Source: Nostoc sp. WHI
GTDB taxonomy: Bacteria > Cyanobacteriota > Cyanobacteriia > Cyanobacteriales > Nostocaceae
Reading direction: 5' to 3'
Length of the DNA: 64,000 nt
Assembly: GCF_015714725.1 (NCBI RefSeq)
Contig: NZ_WBKM01000050.1
Span: forward strand, 1 to 64,000
The notes beneath the pieces were generated by a model, which saw only the letters and a program-made list of their open reading frames with translations, was not told where the DNA came from and ran no database searches. This document shows, piece after piece, positions 1 to 9,631 of the stretch. Position numbers and translations under genes: made by a program. Numbering within the stretch: position 1 is the first letter of the stretch; the number at the start of each line of letters is the position of its first letter.

Positions 1-313
1 TAGGAATTGGGGTAGGAATTGGGGTAGGAATTGGGGTAGGAATTGGGGTAGGAATTGGGGTAGGAATTGGGGTAGGAATTGGGGTAGGAATTGGGGTAGG
101 AATTGGGGTAGGAATTGGGGTAGGAATTGGGGTAGGAATTGGGGTAGGAATTGGGGTAGGAATTGGGGTAGGAATTGGGGTAGGAATTGGGGTAGGAATT
201 GGGGTAGGAATTGGGGTAGGAATTGGGGTAGGAATTGGGGTAGGAATTGGGGTAGGAATTGGGGTAGGAATTGGGGTAGGAATTGGGGTAGGAATTGGGG
301 TAGGAATTGGGGT
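1..313. repeat. Perfect 12-bp tandem repeat, about 26 copies, encoding (Pro-Ile-Pro-Thr)n
   Basis: The unit TAGGAATTGGGG repeats without a visible mismatch from the window edge to about position 313. In the frame of the minus-strand exoprotein it reads ACC CCA ATT CCT, giving Thr-Pro-Ile-Pro. Copies are identical at DNA level, so the array is probably recent and length-variable. It continues beyond the left edge, so the total number is unknown. It would act as a rigid proline-rich stalk between the beta-helix/cadherin part and whatever follows. Confidence 0.95.
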
Positions 314-3300
314 AGGAGCCTGGCTGACGTTGATTCCTATTTGTGTTGGTGCTGAAGAGGATACGCGATCGCTTGCACTGATAGTTAAAGCATTTAATGA
401 CCCATTAGTATCTGTGGGAGGTGTGTACACCAAAGTATCGTCGCTAGATAAAGTAACACCAGTGGTTACGGGAACGCCATTGACAGTCAGAGTTCCCGTA
501 TTTACCGCATCAAGCCGGATGGTGGTAATGTCATTATTAGCATCCGTGACCAGTGGAGCCAAACTAGAGAACGTCAAGGTAACAGGTTGATTTGTCTGGG
601 TATCGGGTAGCGATGAGTTTGTCGTTAATGTAGGCGGGGTGTTGACGGAAGTAATAGTGATACCCGTTGGAGTGCCGCTAGCATCTCCACCATTAGGTAA
701 AACTGGAAAGCTATTTGAAGCGATGATTGAATTGTCGCCTGTATTAATTGATCCTGCTATGCCATTCACGCTTGCATCACCTACGGTAAATGGCACATTG
801 TTTGGGCCACCATCGTGTCGAATTGTGACAGTACCTCCCGCTAGAACTTGAGCGATCGCACCTCCTTGACTAATAAAAAATCCACCAGTTGCGATCGTTA
901 CACCAGTATCATTAATTGTCCCTATTCCTTGAACTAGTCCATTGGTTAGCACTTGCACATTGCTTTGCACATCGCCACCTTGAACAACGTTAGCATTATC
1001 AGTAAAGATTGTGGCCTGTGTGTTGATGCTGCTAAAGCGAATTGTACTGCCAAAGGGATTGGTAGTTTGTAAAGTAACGCTACCACCTGTAACACCTTGT
1101 GTATCAAATCCCGTGGCAGTGGCTGAGGTATCAATAGCACCATTAACTATGATATTATTTGTGGCAGTTAAGCTGACCGCACCACTTGTAACATTTGCAG
1201 TACCATTTCCATCACCTTCAAAGGTGGCGATCGCTGAGGCATCAATCGCGCCATTAACGGTGATATTATCTGTAGCAGTTAAGCTAACTCCGCCAGCCGT
1301 ACCGATAAAATCGCCACCTCCGGTTTTGAATACAGACGAGTTAATCGCCCCTGTGGTGATACTGCCGCCTGTGGTTGTTGCTACTACATTGCCACCCGTA
1401 CCTGAGTTGTTAGCATCATTTGAAAAAGAATTAATCGTACCTGTGAGGATATTGCCTGCGGCACTCAAATTTACTGTTCCAGCCGTAGTACCATATCCAA
1501 ATCCTTGAACATTGCTGGTGTCGAGGTTATTTAGAGTAATTCCACCACCAGTACTTTGGACTGTAATATTACCGGAGGAGTAGCCCTGACCACTGGCGAT
1601 AATGCTGCCCGCAGTGATGTCGCCACTCGCAGACAAGGTTACGTTGCCGCTATTGCCAGAAAAATTAGTACTTGTATCTAAATTTCCCAGTGATAGGCTA
1701 GCTCCTGAAATGCTGATTGCTCCCCCGTTTGTCTCGATTGTGTTGGTGAGATTAGCAAAGATTACAGAACCACTTTGTGAGGTTAAGTTGAAGCTACCGC
1801 CATTGCCTAAGTTTAATGTAGCAACACCAAGGGTAGTTACTCCGGGTGTAGCTCCGGTGATGTCATTGATGGTAATATTACCTGTGGCTTGTAAGTTGAT
1901 ATTTGCACCGAATCCCAAAGCAGCGATCGCACCCCAAGAAACGGTATTAGCACCACTATCTGCAAGGTCAAAGGGAATATTGCTAGCCGTGCCATCAAAA
2001 TCACCTGTCCCTGCTGCGGCATCGATAATGGTCAATGTGGTAGGGTCTAATAATAAAGTTCCAAAGTAGCCATTGGGGGCTGAAGCATCTACATGACCCC
2101 TGAAGGTCAAGAAATTTTTGCCTGATACTTCTACAAAACCACCATTCCCAGCATTTGCTCCGCCACGAGCCGAAATGTTCCCAAAGTACTGCGTTGTATT
2201 GTCGCCCCAAAGAATTACACGCCCCCCGTTTCCATTCAAATTACTATCGGCATTAATGACGGAATTGGAATTAACATAAGTCTGATCTGCATTCGGTAAA
2301 GTTCCCTTACCTTGATAATCACCGCCAATTAGCACCGTACCGCCGCCATTGGTTCCAGAGGCGTTAATATTGGCATCAATCACCCCCACTTGTTTACCCA
2401 AAGCAATTACTGTACCGCCCCTTTGACTCGATACATCCACGTTGCCAGAAACAATGGTTGTACCTGGATCTGTGGGAATCGTGACGTTAGAGCCTGCCAG
2501 TTGTACGGTTCCATCAGGATTGGCAGTTAATCCAGTGTTACCGACTGTGAGCAATTCTGGTAAAGATGCAATGGGAATTGTCCAGTTATTGGGTTGGTTG
2601 CTACTAGATGCGAGGGGCTGAATTTCTAGACTTAAAAGATTTCCTGGCTGACTGAGACGCACCCAGTTTTGCCCTGGTACGGATGCGATCGCAATTTGCC
2701 CCCCCGGTGCTGTTAGTTGCCCAGGGTTCACTACAGTACCGCCCAATAGATTCAAATTCTGTCCAGTACCTACTGCCAAATTCCCGGCGTTAACGATCGC
2801 TCCTGGTTGGTTGGTATTAAAGGCAAATCCGTTGGGGTTTCCTACTAAGGCTGTGTAGTCATTAATACCGATGGCATTGAACCAACTGCTGCCAAAGCCA
2901 ATGCCGTTTGCTGTTGTCGCCGTGAAAGCACTAGGGACATTTAAGCTGGCGTTTGCTCCAAAAATAAATCCGGCTGGATTCATCAAAAAGAGGTTAGCAC
3001 TACCACCTGTAACCTGAATCAAACCATTGATAATAGAAGCATTGCCGCCCGTGATTCTACCAAGGATATTTTGCAGAGCAGGATTGGCTTGAAAGTTGGC
3101 GATTTGTTCTGGTGAAATCCCAAACTGTTGAAAACTGTGGAACAGGTTAACACCATCTCCAGAAGTTGTACCGCCAGTGATATCAAGTCGATTGCCGTTG
3201 GGTGTAACAATTGTGTTTGTCCCATCAACTGCGGGAAGAATTTGTTGTGCTTGGGCTAATCCAGCACTTATGGCTGTCAGCAGAGGCATCATAATTACCA

Positions 3301-4090
3301 CAGAAGCGGCAATGCTGGGCAGTAGAGATTTTTTACGACGCAATATGAAGCGACCTGCGGGCAATTCTACATCAATTTGCAACTTGTCTGCTAATCCGCG
3401 TCGCCTAAGTGCTTGAGCGATCGCTCGCTTAGACCAAAGAATTTGTTCTGTTCTTCTGGTAATCGAGAGGCTTTGAGGATGAATTCGGTAGAGGTAGAGT
3501 GGCTCTTGAACCCGGCGCACCTGAGCTACTTCTGAAAGTCGCAGGCATAGGTCATAATCATAAGCACAGCGAGAGAAAGACTCGTTAACACCTCCCGCTC
3601 GGTCGTAAATTGAACGGCGCATTAGGCGGAAGTGGAAAGTCATGAAGTTTACCAACAGACCTTCTTGGGAGTAGGGAATGTCACAGCGATGACCGTAGCT
3701 GATGACTTTGCCCTCTTCATTAATATTTAAGTAGTCAGTGTAAACAAATCCCGTTTCGGGATGGCTGTTGAGTACGGTGGCAGTTTTTGTAAGGGCGGTG
3801 GGGTCTAAGATATCATCACTGTCTACCAACCCGATGTAAGTGCCGCTAGTTTGGTTGATTGCTGCTTTACAAGCCGCAGCCGTTCCCTGATGGTGTGCTT
3901 TTATCACCCGCACTCGTCCATCTTGTTGAGCATAAGCGTCAGCGATCGCCACTGAGCCATCTGTAGAGCCATCATCCCAAACCAGCAGTTCAAAGTCTTG
4001 CCATGTCTGCGCTAACACACTGGCGATCGCTTCTCCAATGTAAAACTCCCGGTTGTAATTGACGATGACAATGGAGATCAGTGGTAACAT
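1..4090 (-). CDS. Family-2 glycosyltransferase fused to a filamentous-haemagglutinin-type (TpsA) exoprotein; 3' end outside window
   Basis: One uninterrupted frame runs from ATG at 4090 leftwards off the window. Residues 1 to about 245 are a GT2 domain: [13 protein letters not shown] start, WDDGSTD, and the DSDD metal/sugar-nucleotide motif. Without a stop this passes through an arginine/lysine stretch (RRKK) and a hydrophobic segment ending AQA, a good signal peptide, at about 255-285. A two-partner-secretion haemagglutination domain follows ([24 protein letters not shown]), then a long Gly/Asn/Thr-rich beta-helix, a cadherin-like segment near 330-650, and a (PIPT)n repeat. TPS domains are known to direct export through TpsB-type porins, and the divergent gene is a TpsB. 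The fusion is directly visible. Whether both halves are made as one chain is inference; a TTG or other internal start just before RRKK could release a secreted form separately. GT2 domains normally act in the cytoplasm, which conflicts with an internal signal peptide. Confidence 0.85.
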   Translation of the reverse strand, partial: MLPLISIVIVNYNREFYIGEAIASVLAQTWQDFELLVWDDGSTDGSVAIADAYAQQDGRVRVIKAHHQGTAAACKAAINQTSGTYIGLVDSDDILDPTALTKTATVLNSHPETGFVYTDYLNINEEGKVISYGHRCDIPYSQEGLLVNFMTFHFRLMRRSIYDRAGGVNESFSRCAYDYDLCLRLSEVAQVRRVQEPLYLYRIHPQSLSITRRTEQILWSKRAIAQALRRRGLADKLQIDVELPAGRFILRRKKSLLPSIAASVVIMMPLLTAISAGLAQAQQILPAVDGTNTIVTPNGNRLDITGGTTSGDGVNLFHSFQQFGISPEQIANFQANPALQNILGRITGGNASIINGLIQVTGGSANLFLMNPAGFIFGANASLNVPSAFTATTANGIGFGSSWFNAIGINDYTALVGNPNGFAFNTNQPGAIVNAGNLAVGTGQNLNLLGGTVVNPGQLTAPGGQIAIASVPGQNWVRLSQPGNLLSLEIQPLASSSNQPNNWTIPIASLPELLTVGNTGLTANPDGTVQLAGSNVTIPTDPGTTIVSGNVDVSSQRGGTVIALGKQVGVIDANINASGTNGGGTVLIGGDYQGKGTLPNADQTYVNSNSVINADSNLNGNGGRVILWGDNTTQYFGNISARGGANAGNGGFVEVSGKNFLTFRGHVDASAPNGYFGTLLLDPTTLTIIDAAAGTGDFDGTASNIPFDLADSGANTVSWGAIAALGFGANINLQATGNITINDITGATPGVTTLGVATLNLGNGGSFNLTSQSGSVIFANLTNTIETNGGAISISGASLSLGNLDTSTNFSGNSGNVTLSASGDITAGSIIASGQGYSSGNITVQSTGGGITLNNLDTSNVQGFGYGTTAGTVNLSAAGNILTGTINSFSNDANNSGTGGNVVATTTGGSITTGAINSSVFKTGGGDFIGTAGGVSLTATDNITVNGAIDASAIATFEGDGNGTANVTSGAVSLTATNNIIVNGAIDTSATATGFDTQGVTGGSVTLQTTNPFGSTIRFSSINTQATIFTDNANVVQGGDVQSNVQVLTNGLVQGIGTINDTGVTIATGGFFISQGGAIAQVLAGGTVTIRHDGGPNNVPFTVGDASVNGIAGSINTGDNSIIASNSFPVLPNGGDASGTPTGITITSVNTPPTLTTNSSLPDTQTNQPVTLTFSSLAPLVTDANNDITTIRLDAVNTGTLTVNGVPVTTGVTLSSDDTLVYTPPTDTNGSLNALTISASDRVSSSAPTQIGINVSQAPTPIPTPIPTPIPTPIPTPIPTPIPTPIPTPIPTPIPTPIPTPIPTPIPTPIPTPIPTPIPTPIPTPIPTPIPTPIPTPIPTPIPTPIPTPIPTPIPTPIPTPIP

Positions 4091-4297
4091 CGAAGTATTC
4101 CCAAGTTTTCTACCTATTACCACAATATAATGCTAAGGGCTTTCACTTAGAGAATAATTACTGTTTATTATTTTTTAGTTACAAATCTTCTGAAATTGGA
4201 ATGTCAAAAATATGATATTGAAATATTTATACAGCCATAGCATACTCAAAAATTAAAATCAGCCCAATCGTAAGATTAGGCACCCCATTGAGGATAA

Positions 4298-6145
4298 ATG
4301 AGAAAAGAAACAGGAACTGGTGTTAAGCCGAAAGCAAAGACTCAGCAAGGAATTGTCTATTTCTCTCATCAGTTAGATGCCTTACTGAGTCTGGTAACTA
4401 TTAAATGGAGTAAGCACAGTTTCAGTTTGCAGTGCGGTTTGTTAATTCTGCCTGCGATCTGGATTGTAACAGCAAATGAACTGAGAGCTACAGCCAATAT
4501 TTTTACTTCTGACTCGGCTCAAAATAGCAGTTCCCCAGAGTTACAAATAGTACAGACACCGCAGCCCTCCCCAACTGACCTTAATCAACCTGAACCGAAC
4601 CCCCAATCGTCGCCGCCACAACCAGAAACACCACAACGCATTCGGGTTCGCAAAATTCAGGTCGTAGATAGCACAGTCTTTAGTGAAAATGACTTTAATC
4701 CAGTTGTAAAACCCTATGAAGAACGGGACTTGACTTTAGAAGAAATCAGACAAGCCGCAGATGCTATTACCCAACTTTACTTAAATAAAGGTTATATAAA
4801 TTCCAGAGCGATTCCAGAGGCTCAACAACCTGGTAGCACAGATGGTGTTGTGGTAATTCGTGTTATCGAAGGGCGTTTAGCAGAGATTGAAATCCAAGGA
4901 ACACGAAAATTAAACCCATCTTATATTCGTAGTCGCATCCAGCTAGGTGCTAGTGTCCCTCTCAATACTGCTAAACTCGAAGATCAACTGAGGTTACTGC
5001 GACTCGATCCCCTATTTAAAAATGTAGAAGCACGTCTGCGTCCAACGGGTAAGGTTGGTCAAAGTATTCTAATTGTGAGAGTTGAAGAGGCAAATTCTTT
5101 AACTGGTAGCTTGGGTGTAGATAATTATTCGCCTCCCAGTATTGGTGCGGAAAGATTGGGTGTTGAACTGCGCGATCGCAATTTAACTGGTATGGGAGAT
5201 GAGTTAGCAGGTTCCTATTACCATTCGTTTTCTGGTGGTTCCGATGCCTTTGATTTTAGCTATCAGGTTCCCGTTAATGCCATGAACGGCAAGGTACAGA
5301 TTAGAGCGGCATTTTATAACAACGAAATTACTGAGCCACCCTTTGATGTATCTGGCATTCGGGCAAATCAGGATCTTTATGAAATCAATTATCGGCAACC
5401 GTTGATGCGATCGCCAAGAGAAGAATTTGCCCTATCCTTGGGATTTACCTACCAAGATGGTCAAACTTTTCTCTTTGATAACCTTGCAACGCCCTTTGGC
5501 ATTGGGCCTGATGCCAATGGCGTTAGTCGCACCAGTGTAATTAAATTTGGTCAAGATTATCTTAAGCGCGATCCTCGTGGAGCCTGGTTTTTGCGATCGC
5601 AATTTAGTTTTGGCATTGACATCTTGGATGCAACTATCAACAATGACCCCACACCTGATGGTCGCTTTTTCAGTTGGCTAGGTCAAGTACAGCGCGTACA
5701 GCAACTCAATAACGATAACTTGTTGCTCATCCAAGCAGACTTACAACTAACACCAGATAGTCTCTTACCTTCACAGCAATTCGTCATTGGCGGCGGACAA
5801 TCTGTACGGGGATATCGCCAAAATATCCGCTCTGGGGATAATGGATTTCGGGTGGCCATTGAAGATCGGATCACAGTTCAACGCGATGAAGCTGGATTAT
5901 CCACGATTCAACTCGCGCCATTTGTAGACATGGGAGCAGTTTGGAATAAGTCTGATAATCCTAATAACTTACCAAATCAAACTTTTCTGGTGGGCGCAGG
6001 CTTAGGATTATTATGGAATCAGGCTTTGGGAATTGATAAGCTGAATTTGCGGCTCGATTATGGAATTCCATTTATCGATCTAAGCGATCGCGGTAATAAC
6101 GCTCAGGATGATGGCTTTTATTTCAGCCTCCGTTATCAACCTTAG
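4298..6145 (+). CDS. ShlB/FhaC/HecB-type two-partner secretion outer-membrane transporter (TpsB)
   Basis: 615 aa. A hydrophobic signal-like segment lies at about 43-66 after a long charged leader, followed by a Pro/Gln-rich linker (85-113), a POTRA domain (about 115-191), a second POTRA-like segment (about 194-270) and a C-terminal Omp85/TpsB barrel. The barrel carries the conserved lid-loop motif VRGY at 503-506 and ends in an aromatic residue near the C-terminus (FSLRYQP). Family members export TpsA exoproteins across the outer membrane. It is divergent from the exoprotein fusion gene across a 207-bp gap, so the two are presumed partners. ATG is preceded by GAGG at good spacing. Length fits the cyanobacterial family. 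Confidence 0.93.
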   Translation: MRKETGTGVKPKAKTQQGIVYFSHQLDALLSLVTIKWSKHSFSLQCGLLILPAIWIVTANELRATANIFTSDSAQNSSSPELQIVQTPQPSPTDLNQPEPNPQSSPPQPETPQRIRVRKIQVVDSTVFSENDFNPVVKPYEERDLTLEEIRQAADAITQLYLNKGYINSRAIPEAQQPGSTDGVVVIRVIEGRLAEIEIQGTRKLNPSYIRSRIQLGASVPLNTAKLEDQLRLLRLDPLFKNVEARLRPTGKVGQSILIVRVEEANSLTGSLGVDNYSPPSIGAERLGVELRDRNLTGMGDELAGSYYHSFSGGSDAFDFSYQVPVNAMNGKVQIRAAFYNNEITEPPFDVSGIRANQDLYEINYRQPLMRSPREEFALSLGFTYQDGQTFLFDNLATPFGIGPDANGVSRTSVIKFGQDYLKRDPRGAWFLRSQFSFGIDILDATINNDPTPDGRFFSWLGQVQRVQQLNNDNLLLIQADLQLTPDSLLPSQQFVIGGGQSVRGYRQNIRSGDNGFRVAIEDRITVQRDEAGLSTIQLAPFVDMGAVWNKSDNPNNLPNQTFLVGAGLGLLWNQALGIDKLNLRLDYGIPFIDLSDRGNNAQDDGFYFSLRYQP

Positions 6146-6331
6146 TACCCCAACTATTTCATGGTTGCTGGCATCCCGTATAAGGATGAATTTATAATCT
6201 ACCTTGAAAGATATTTTTAAAATTAACGATAGCAAATATTCTGGTAATAGAAAGCCAGTTGCTAGCGATCGCTTTTTCTGAAAGGTTATTAAGATAAATA
6301 TAGGCATTATTTTATACCCATTCAGTTGATA

Positions 6332-6364
6332 GTTCTTGCATGATTTTGATAATCATGCAAGAAC
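6332..6364. repeat. 14-bp stem hairpin
   Basis: GTTCTTGCATGATT and its exact reverse complement are separated by TTGAT. There is no clear T-run, so whether it terminates the tpsB transcript is uncertain. It sits in the 356-bp gap between tpsB and the methyltransferase; the only other structure in that gap is the element at 6377-6461. Confidence 0.7.
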
Positions 6365-6376
6365 AACCTTGTCAGG

Positions 6377-6461
6377 ACTTACGCAAACAATAGCCGAAAC
6401 CTTGATTTTCAGGTAGGGGCAATTCATGAATTGCCCCTACAGCGTGTAGTTTTGCGTAAGT
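6377..6461. repeat. Small inverted-repeat (MITE-like) element with internal 28-bp palindrome
   Basis: Outer arms ACTTACGCAAA and TTTGCGTAAGT bracket 85 bp. Inside, 6413-6440 is a perfect 28-bp palindrome (GTAGGGGCAATTC and its mirror). Elements with this TTACGCAAA end are common dispersed repeats in Nostocales. There is no coding capacity. Confidence 0.75.
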
Positions 6462-6501
6462 TCTAGTTGTAATCAAATAAGCTTAATAAAGTGAGGTTTT
6501 T

Positions 6502-7242
6502 ATGATGAATAATCTGGTTCCTGAACGCAAAACATCCGAAGAAGAACGTTTTGAAAATGACTATTATTCTTACTTTGAATCGCCTGAAAATGTCACCCGA
6601 TATACACCAACATCTAGTTTTCTGGATAATGTTTTTAAGGAAAAGTCATTTTCTTTATTGGATTTAGGATGCGGTAACGCGGCTTTAAACAAATATCTAC
6701 CTGCTCGATGTGACTACCTTGGAGTCGATCACAGTGAATTGGCCATTGAACAATGTTTAAAACTCTATCCAAATAGAAAGTTTGTTGCCCAAGATTTATC
6801 ATTTTTCTTGTCAGAACTTGCTAGAGAAAATAAAAAATTTGATGCCGTCGTGCTAGCTGGTTTGTTATTTCACAGCGTTAACAAGGAAACTCAAGAACAA
6901 AAAGACGATCAAGAAATTATTCAATTTTGCGTGGATAAAATACTTAGCGAAAAAGGATATATCGTGATCATTGTACCTTTTTGCTATGGCAACCATCCAG
7001 ATCATAGTCTATTTGTTCGAGCTGAGTGGCTGCAAAAGTCAGTAGAAAAAATGCTAGAAATTGCCAAAGCAAAAATTGTTCATGAAAATATATCCTTACA
7101 GGTGGACTTAGAGAAGAGAGTTGGACAACAGAAGGTAATTCCTGATTGGTTTGTTGCTGATAGCAATGCTGATTATCCTAGTATATTTGTTGGAACATAT
7201 ATGGCAAGTTTGACATTTATAGCCTCTCCTCAAGGGACTTGA
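6502..7242 (+). CDS. Class I SAM-dependent methyltransferase, substrate unknown
   Basis: 246 aa with a Rossmann-type methyltransferase core. Motif I is LLDLGCGNA at about 52-60, followed by the acidic end of strand beta2 (YLGVDHSE) and a motif-IV-like FDAVVLAG segment. A GAGG ribosome-binding site lies just upstream of a double ATG; either Met may be used. No N- or C-terminal extra domain is visible. The substrate cannot be read from sequence. It is separated by about 100 bp from the next gene, so an operon with the downstream oxidoreductase genes is possible but not shown. Confidence 0.85.
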   Translation: MMNNLVPERKTSEEERFENDYYSYFESPENVTRYTPTSSFLDNVFKEKSFSLLDLGCGNAALNKYLPARCDYLGVDHSELAIEQCLKLYPNRKFVAQDLSFFLSELARENKKFDAVVLAGLLFHSVNKETQEQKDDQEIIQFCVDKILSEKGYIVIIVPFCYGNHPDHSLFVRAEWLQKSVEKMLEIAKAKIVHENISLQVDLEKRVGQQKVIPDWFVADSNADYPSIFVGTYMASLTFIASPQGT

Positions 7243-7338
7243 ATGTAGTACTAGTAACGACGAGATTTTTACATTAGTATAAGTAACTAAAAACAGGATT
7301 TGGGTTGTTTAATATCGGATTTTTAAAAGGAGACAATC

Positions 7339-7632
7339 ATGCAAGTTTTAGTTATTGCCCGTGTCAAATCAGGAATTCCCATAGAACAGATTTTGCCCTT
7401 TGTTAATCCAGAAGCTGCTCAAGCTTGGGAGTTTTACGCTTCAGAGCAAATTCGTCAGATGTATTACATTGCCGACAAGAGTGGTGCAGTAATGCTCTGG
7501 GAAGGCGAAAGTGTTGAATCCGTCACCCAGCAAGTACAAAAGCTACCAATGGTAAAAGAAGGCATTCTTGCCTGTGAAATCCTGCCGCTCAAACCTTATA
7601 CAGGTTATGCCTCACTATTTACACAGCAATAG
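7339..7632 (+). CDS. Small muconolactone-isomerase-like (ferredoxin-fold) protein
   Basis: 97 aa, starting at ATG with a strong AGGAG 6-8 nt upstream. The start MQVLVIARVKSG, the central WEFYASEQIR and the WEGES segment resemble the small alpha/beta dimeric-barrel proteins grouped with muconolactone delta-isomerase. Catalytic activity of that kind has not been established for cyanobacterial members. It lies 10 bp upstream of a quinone-oxidoreductase-like gene, probably as one operon. Its 3' end plus the following ribosome-binding site (7594-7634) is duplicated downstream at 8605-8645. Confidence 0.6.
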   Translation: MQVLVIARVKSGIPIEQILPFVNPEAAQAWEFYASEQIRQMYYIADKSGAVMLWEGESVESVTQQVQKLPMVKEGILACEILPLKPYTGYASLFTQQ

Positions 7633-7634
7633 GA
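7594..7634 (+). repeat. 41-bp segment duplicated at 8605-8645
   Basis: The segment covers the last codons of the 97-aa gene and the AGGAG site of the next gene. It recurs at 8605-8645 with a single visible mismatch, before a decayed second oxidoreductase gene. Confidence 0.85.
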
Positions 7635-7642
7635 GATATCTA

Positions 7643-8590
7643 ATGAGTAACTCTAATACAATACGAGCAATCGTAGTTGATCCTTCAGTCCCCGAACGGT
7701 TGGTGATCCGAAAATTTGAGCGCCCTTCGTCCTTGCCAAATGAGGCGATCGTCCAAGTTGCTTCAGTCTCGCTCAATCGTGGTGAAGTGCGACGCTCTCA
7801 GAGCGCAGAAGCAGGATGGCGGCCAGGTTGGGATTTCGCTGGAACTATTCAGACTGCTGCTAGAGATGGTTCTGGGTTTCCAGTAGGAACCCGTGTTGTC
7901 GGATTTTTGCGACAGGGTGCTTGGGCGGAACAGGTAGCAGTGCCAACTCATGCGATCGCATCTCTCCCCGATGCCGTTGACTTCAAATCTGCGGCAACTT
8001 TACCTGTTGCTGGATTAACAGCGTTACTGTCTCTAGAGCGGGGTGGAATATTGTTGGATCGGGCAGTGCTGATTACAGGTGCGTCAGGAGGAGTCGGGTA
8101 TTTTGCCTGTCAATTAGCGGCTCAAGCTGGGGCGATCGTTACTGCTCAAGTACGTCGCCCTGAATTAGTCGAATTTGTCAAAACTGCGAAAGCGCATCAG
8201 GTTATTGTTGGCGAGCAATTTGACCGATATGCGCCTTACGATCTCGTGCTTGACTCCGTAGGTGGGAAGGTTTTGCCTTCAGTCTTGGAGCAGTTAGCAT
8301 CTGATGGAATCTGTATCATATTCGGGGCAACTGCTGGAGCAGATATTACCTTCAATGCTTCCCAATTCTATGGTAAAGGCGGATTGAATCTGTATGGATT
8401 TATTCTGTTTCACGAACTAAAAAAACAACCTGCTTCTGTTGGATTAGCGCGGTTAGTCAAGTTAGTTGCCAATGGTTCTTTAGTTCCCCACATCGATTTA
8501 GAAGCTTCTTGGACGGAAATAGCAGATGTAGCAAGGCAATTATTGGATAGACGCTTTGCTGGCAAAAGTGTCTTACACCTCTCAAATTAA
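7643..8590 (+). CDS. Medium-chain dehydrogenase/reductase, quinone oxidoreductase-like (zinc-free type)
   Basis: 315 aa from ATG at 7643, chosen because AGGAG lies 6 nt upstream; the same frame stays open further upstream but overlaps the previous gene. The GroES-like N-terminal half includes the GWDFAGTIQ segment and the catalytic-domain entry GTRVVGF. A Rossmann domain with VLITGASGGVGYFACQLA follows. The zinc ligands of classical alcohol dehydrogenases are not apparent, so an NADPH:quinone oxidoreductase or enoyl reductase role is likely. It probably shares an operon with the 97-aa gene. Confidence 0.88.
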   Translation: MSNSNTIRAIVVDPSVPERLVIRKFERPSSLPNEAIVQVASVSLNRGEVRRSQSAEAGWRPGWDFAGTIQTAARDGSGFPVGTRVVGFLRQGAWAEQVAVPTHAIASLPDAVDFKSAATLPVAGLTALLSLERGGILLDRAVLITGASGGVGYFACQLAAQAGAIVTAQVRRPELVEFVKTAKAHQVIVGEQFDRYAPYDLVLDSVGGKVLPSVLEQLASDGICIIFGATAGADITFNASQFYGKGGLNLYGFILFHELKKQPASVGLARLVKLVANGSLVPHIDLEASWTEIADVARQLLDRRFAGKSVLHLSN

Positions 8591-8604
8591 ATTGTTCCCT
8601 TAAG

Positions 8605-8645
8605 CCTTATACAGGTTATGCCTCACTATTTGCACAGCAATAGGA
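8605..8645 (+). repeat. Second copy of the 41-bp gene-end/ribosome-binding-site segment
   Basis: Near-identical to 7594-7634 (one A/G difference). It carries AGGAG placed correctly for the ATG at 8653, which suggests a tandem duplication of a gene boundary. Confidence 0.85.
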
Positions 8646-8652
8646 GTAAGTA

Positions 8653-8790
8653 ATGAAAGGGTATCAGATTCAAACAGCTACGGGAATTGACGGCCTCAAA
8701 TTGGTGGATTTACCCGAACCAAAACCAGGAGCAGGACAAATTTTAGTCCGGGTATGAGCCACTTCCTTAATAACTCTGGAAGACTTAAAC
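8653..8790 (+). pseudogene. Remnant of a second MDR/alcohol-dehydrogenase gene
   Basis: ATG at 8653, preceded by AGGAG, opens MKGYQIQTATGIDGLKLVDL, a typical start of zinc-type MDR oxidoreductases (the LVDLPEPKPGAGQILVRV segment). A TGA at 8755-8757 ends it after 34 codons where the family usually has an Arg codon (CGA to TGA fits). The next bases still read ATSL before frame and similarity are lost. Only the 5' end survives; the rest of the roughly 330-codon gene is gone. Confidence 0.75.
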
Positions 8791-8829
8791 TTGTTCCAGG
8801 AACATTTACACATTTGTCAAATAAAACTA

Positions 8830-9060
8830 ATGTCTGAACAACAACCCGTAAATCCTTGGAACTACAAACCTTGGTGGTGTCAGCCCTGGTCTATAATTCT
8901 CACAGGTGTGACGCTGATTGGTGGTAGCTGGTTACTATTTAAAACTATCTGGTTAACAGTTCTCGTCTTCATCCCTGTAGCGACATGGATGGGATTTTTT
9001 GTATTACTTTGGCCGCAACTAATTACTCGCAGTGGTATTTTGGAATCAGATAAAGAGTAA
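8830..9060 (+). CDS. Small two-TM protein of the cyanobacterial DUF6737 type
   Basis: 76 aa starting MSEQQPVNPW at the internal ATG. An open frame extends to an earlier ATG at 8791, but that part overlaps the oxidoreductase wreck. The PWNYKPWWCQPWSI motif is followed by two hydrophobic segments (about 19-37 and 40-60) and a short charged tail. I recognise this as the DUF6737 kind of cyanobacterial membrane protein; function unknown. Confidence 0.7.
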   Translation: MSEQQPVNPWNYKPWWCQPWSIILTGVTLIGGSWLLFKTIWLTVLVFIPVATWMGFFVLLWPQLITRSGILESDKE

Positions 9061-9256
9061 TTCGTAATTATGAATTTCTCCTGCTTTTACTGTTATATTG
9101 ATGGGTAATCTTTCAGATTTAATGATTGATGCGGCTGATATAAGAATTTCCAGTCTATCTATCATACGAATTTGAAAAATGATTGCGACAGATGGACAGA
9201 GAAAACCCAGATACACCAAGCGGTTTCCAATCTAAAATCCAAAATCCAAAATGGTA

Positions 9257-9631
9257 TCAGGTAGTGGGTGCGTCTCCTTCAGGCAAGATTTCATCTATGC
9301 TGAATACCCACGGTATACCTTTATTAGCTGGAGGGCTAACAGTAATCCTACCTCTGTTAGTAAATCTTTTCAATATGTCAGCGAATTGGGGAACAGTTTT
9401 CATAATGTTCTGATAACTTTCTATATCAGGACAAATCATGATTAACATCAGAACTCCACTATTAATTCTGAAATACCAATGACAACTCGATAACAAAATT
9501 CGTGTTATTTTGTCGCACGCTAAAAAAAACCTTTGCTTTGTTGCTTCTTCGAGTTGTCTAAATAGTATTTCACTCAATTGAATTGTCAGATGCGAAGGTA
9601 AATCATCTGGAGATAAGTACGGCTGATTCAT
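9257..9631 (-). CDS. Hypothetical protein, 124 aa
   Basis: The frame opens with MNQPYLSPDDLPSHLTIQL and keeps normal amino-acid composition throughout, unlike the overlapping short forward frames at 9183-9445. No domain is recognised. It contains LACDKITRILL and SSCHWYFRINSG segments and ends in an acidic tail. The ribosome-binding site is weak. The 196 bp between its end and the DUF6737 gene show no structure. I treat it as a real but unassigned cyanobacterial protein. Confidence 0.55.
   Translation of the reverse strand: MNQPYLSPDDLPSHLTIQLSEILFRQLEEATKQRFFLACDKITRILLSSCHWYFRINSGVLMLIMICPDIESYQNIMKTVPQFADILKRFTNRGRITVSPPANKGIPWVFSIDEILPEGDAPTT

Noticed and set aside
1011-2069. Forward-strand open frames in the first 3.4 kb
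   Set aside because: They are antisense to the long minus-strand exoprotein, whose beta-helix composition leaves the opposite strand open.
9183-9445. Forward frames opposite the 124-aa hypothetical gene
   Set aside because: The minus-strand frame is longer with better composition; the forward ones include repeat-like QSKIQNPK text common in Nostoc intergenic DNA.
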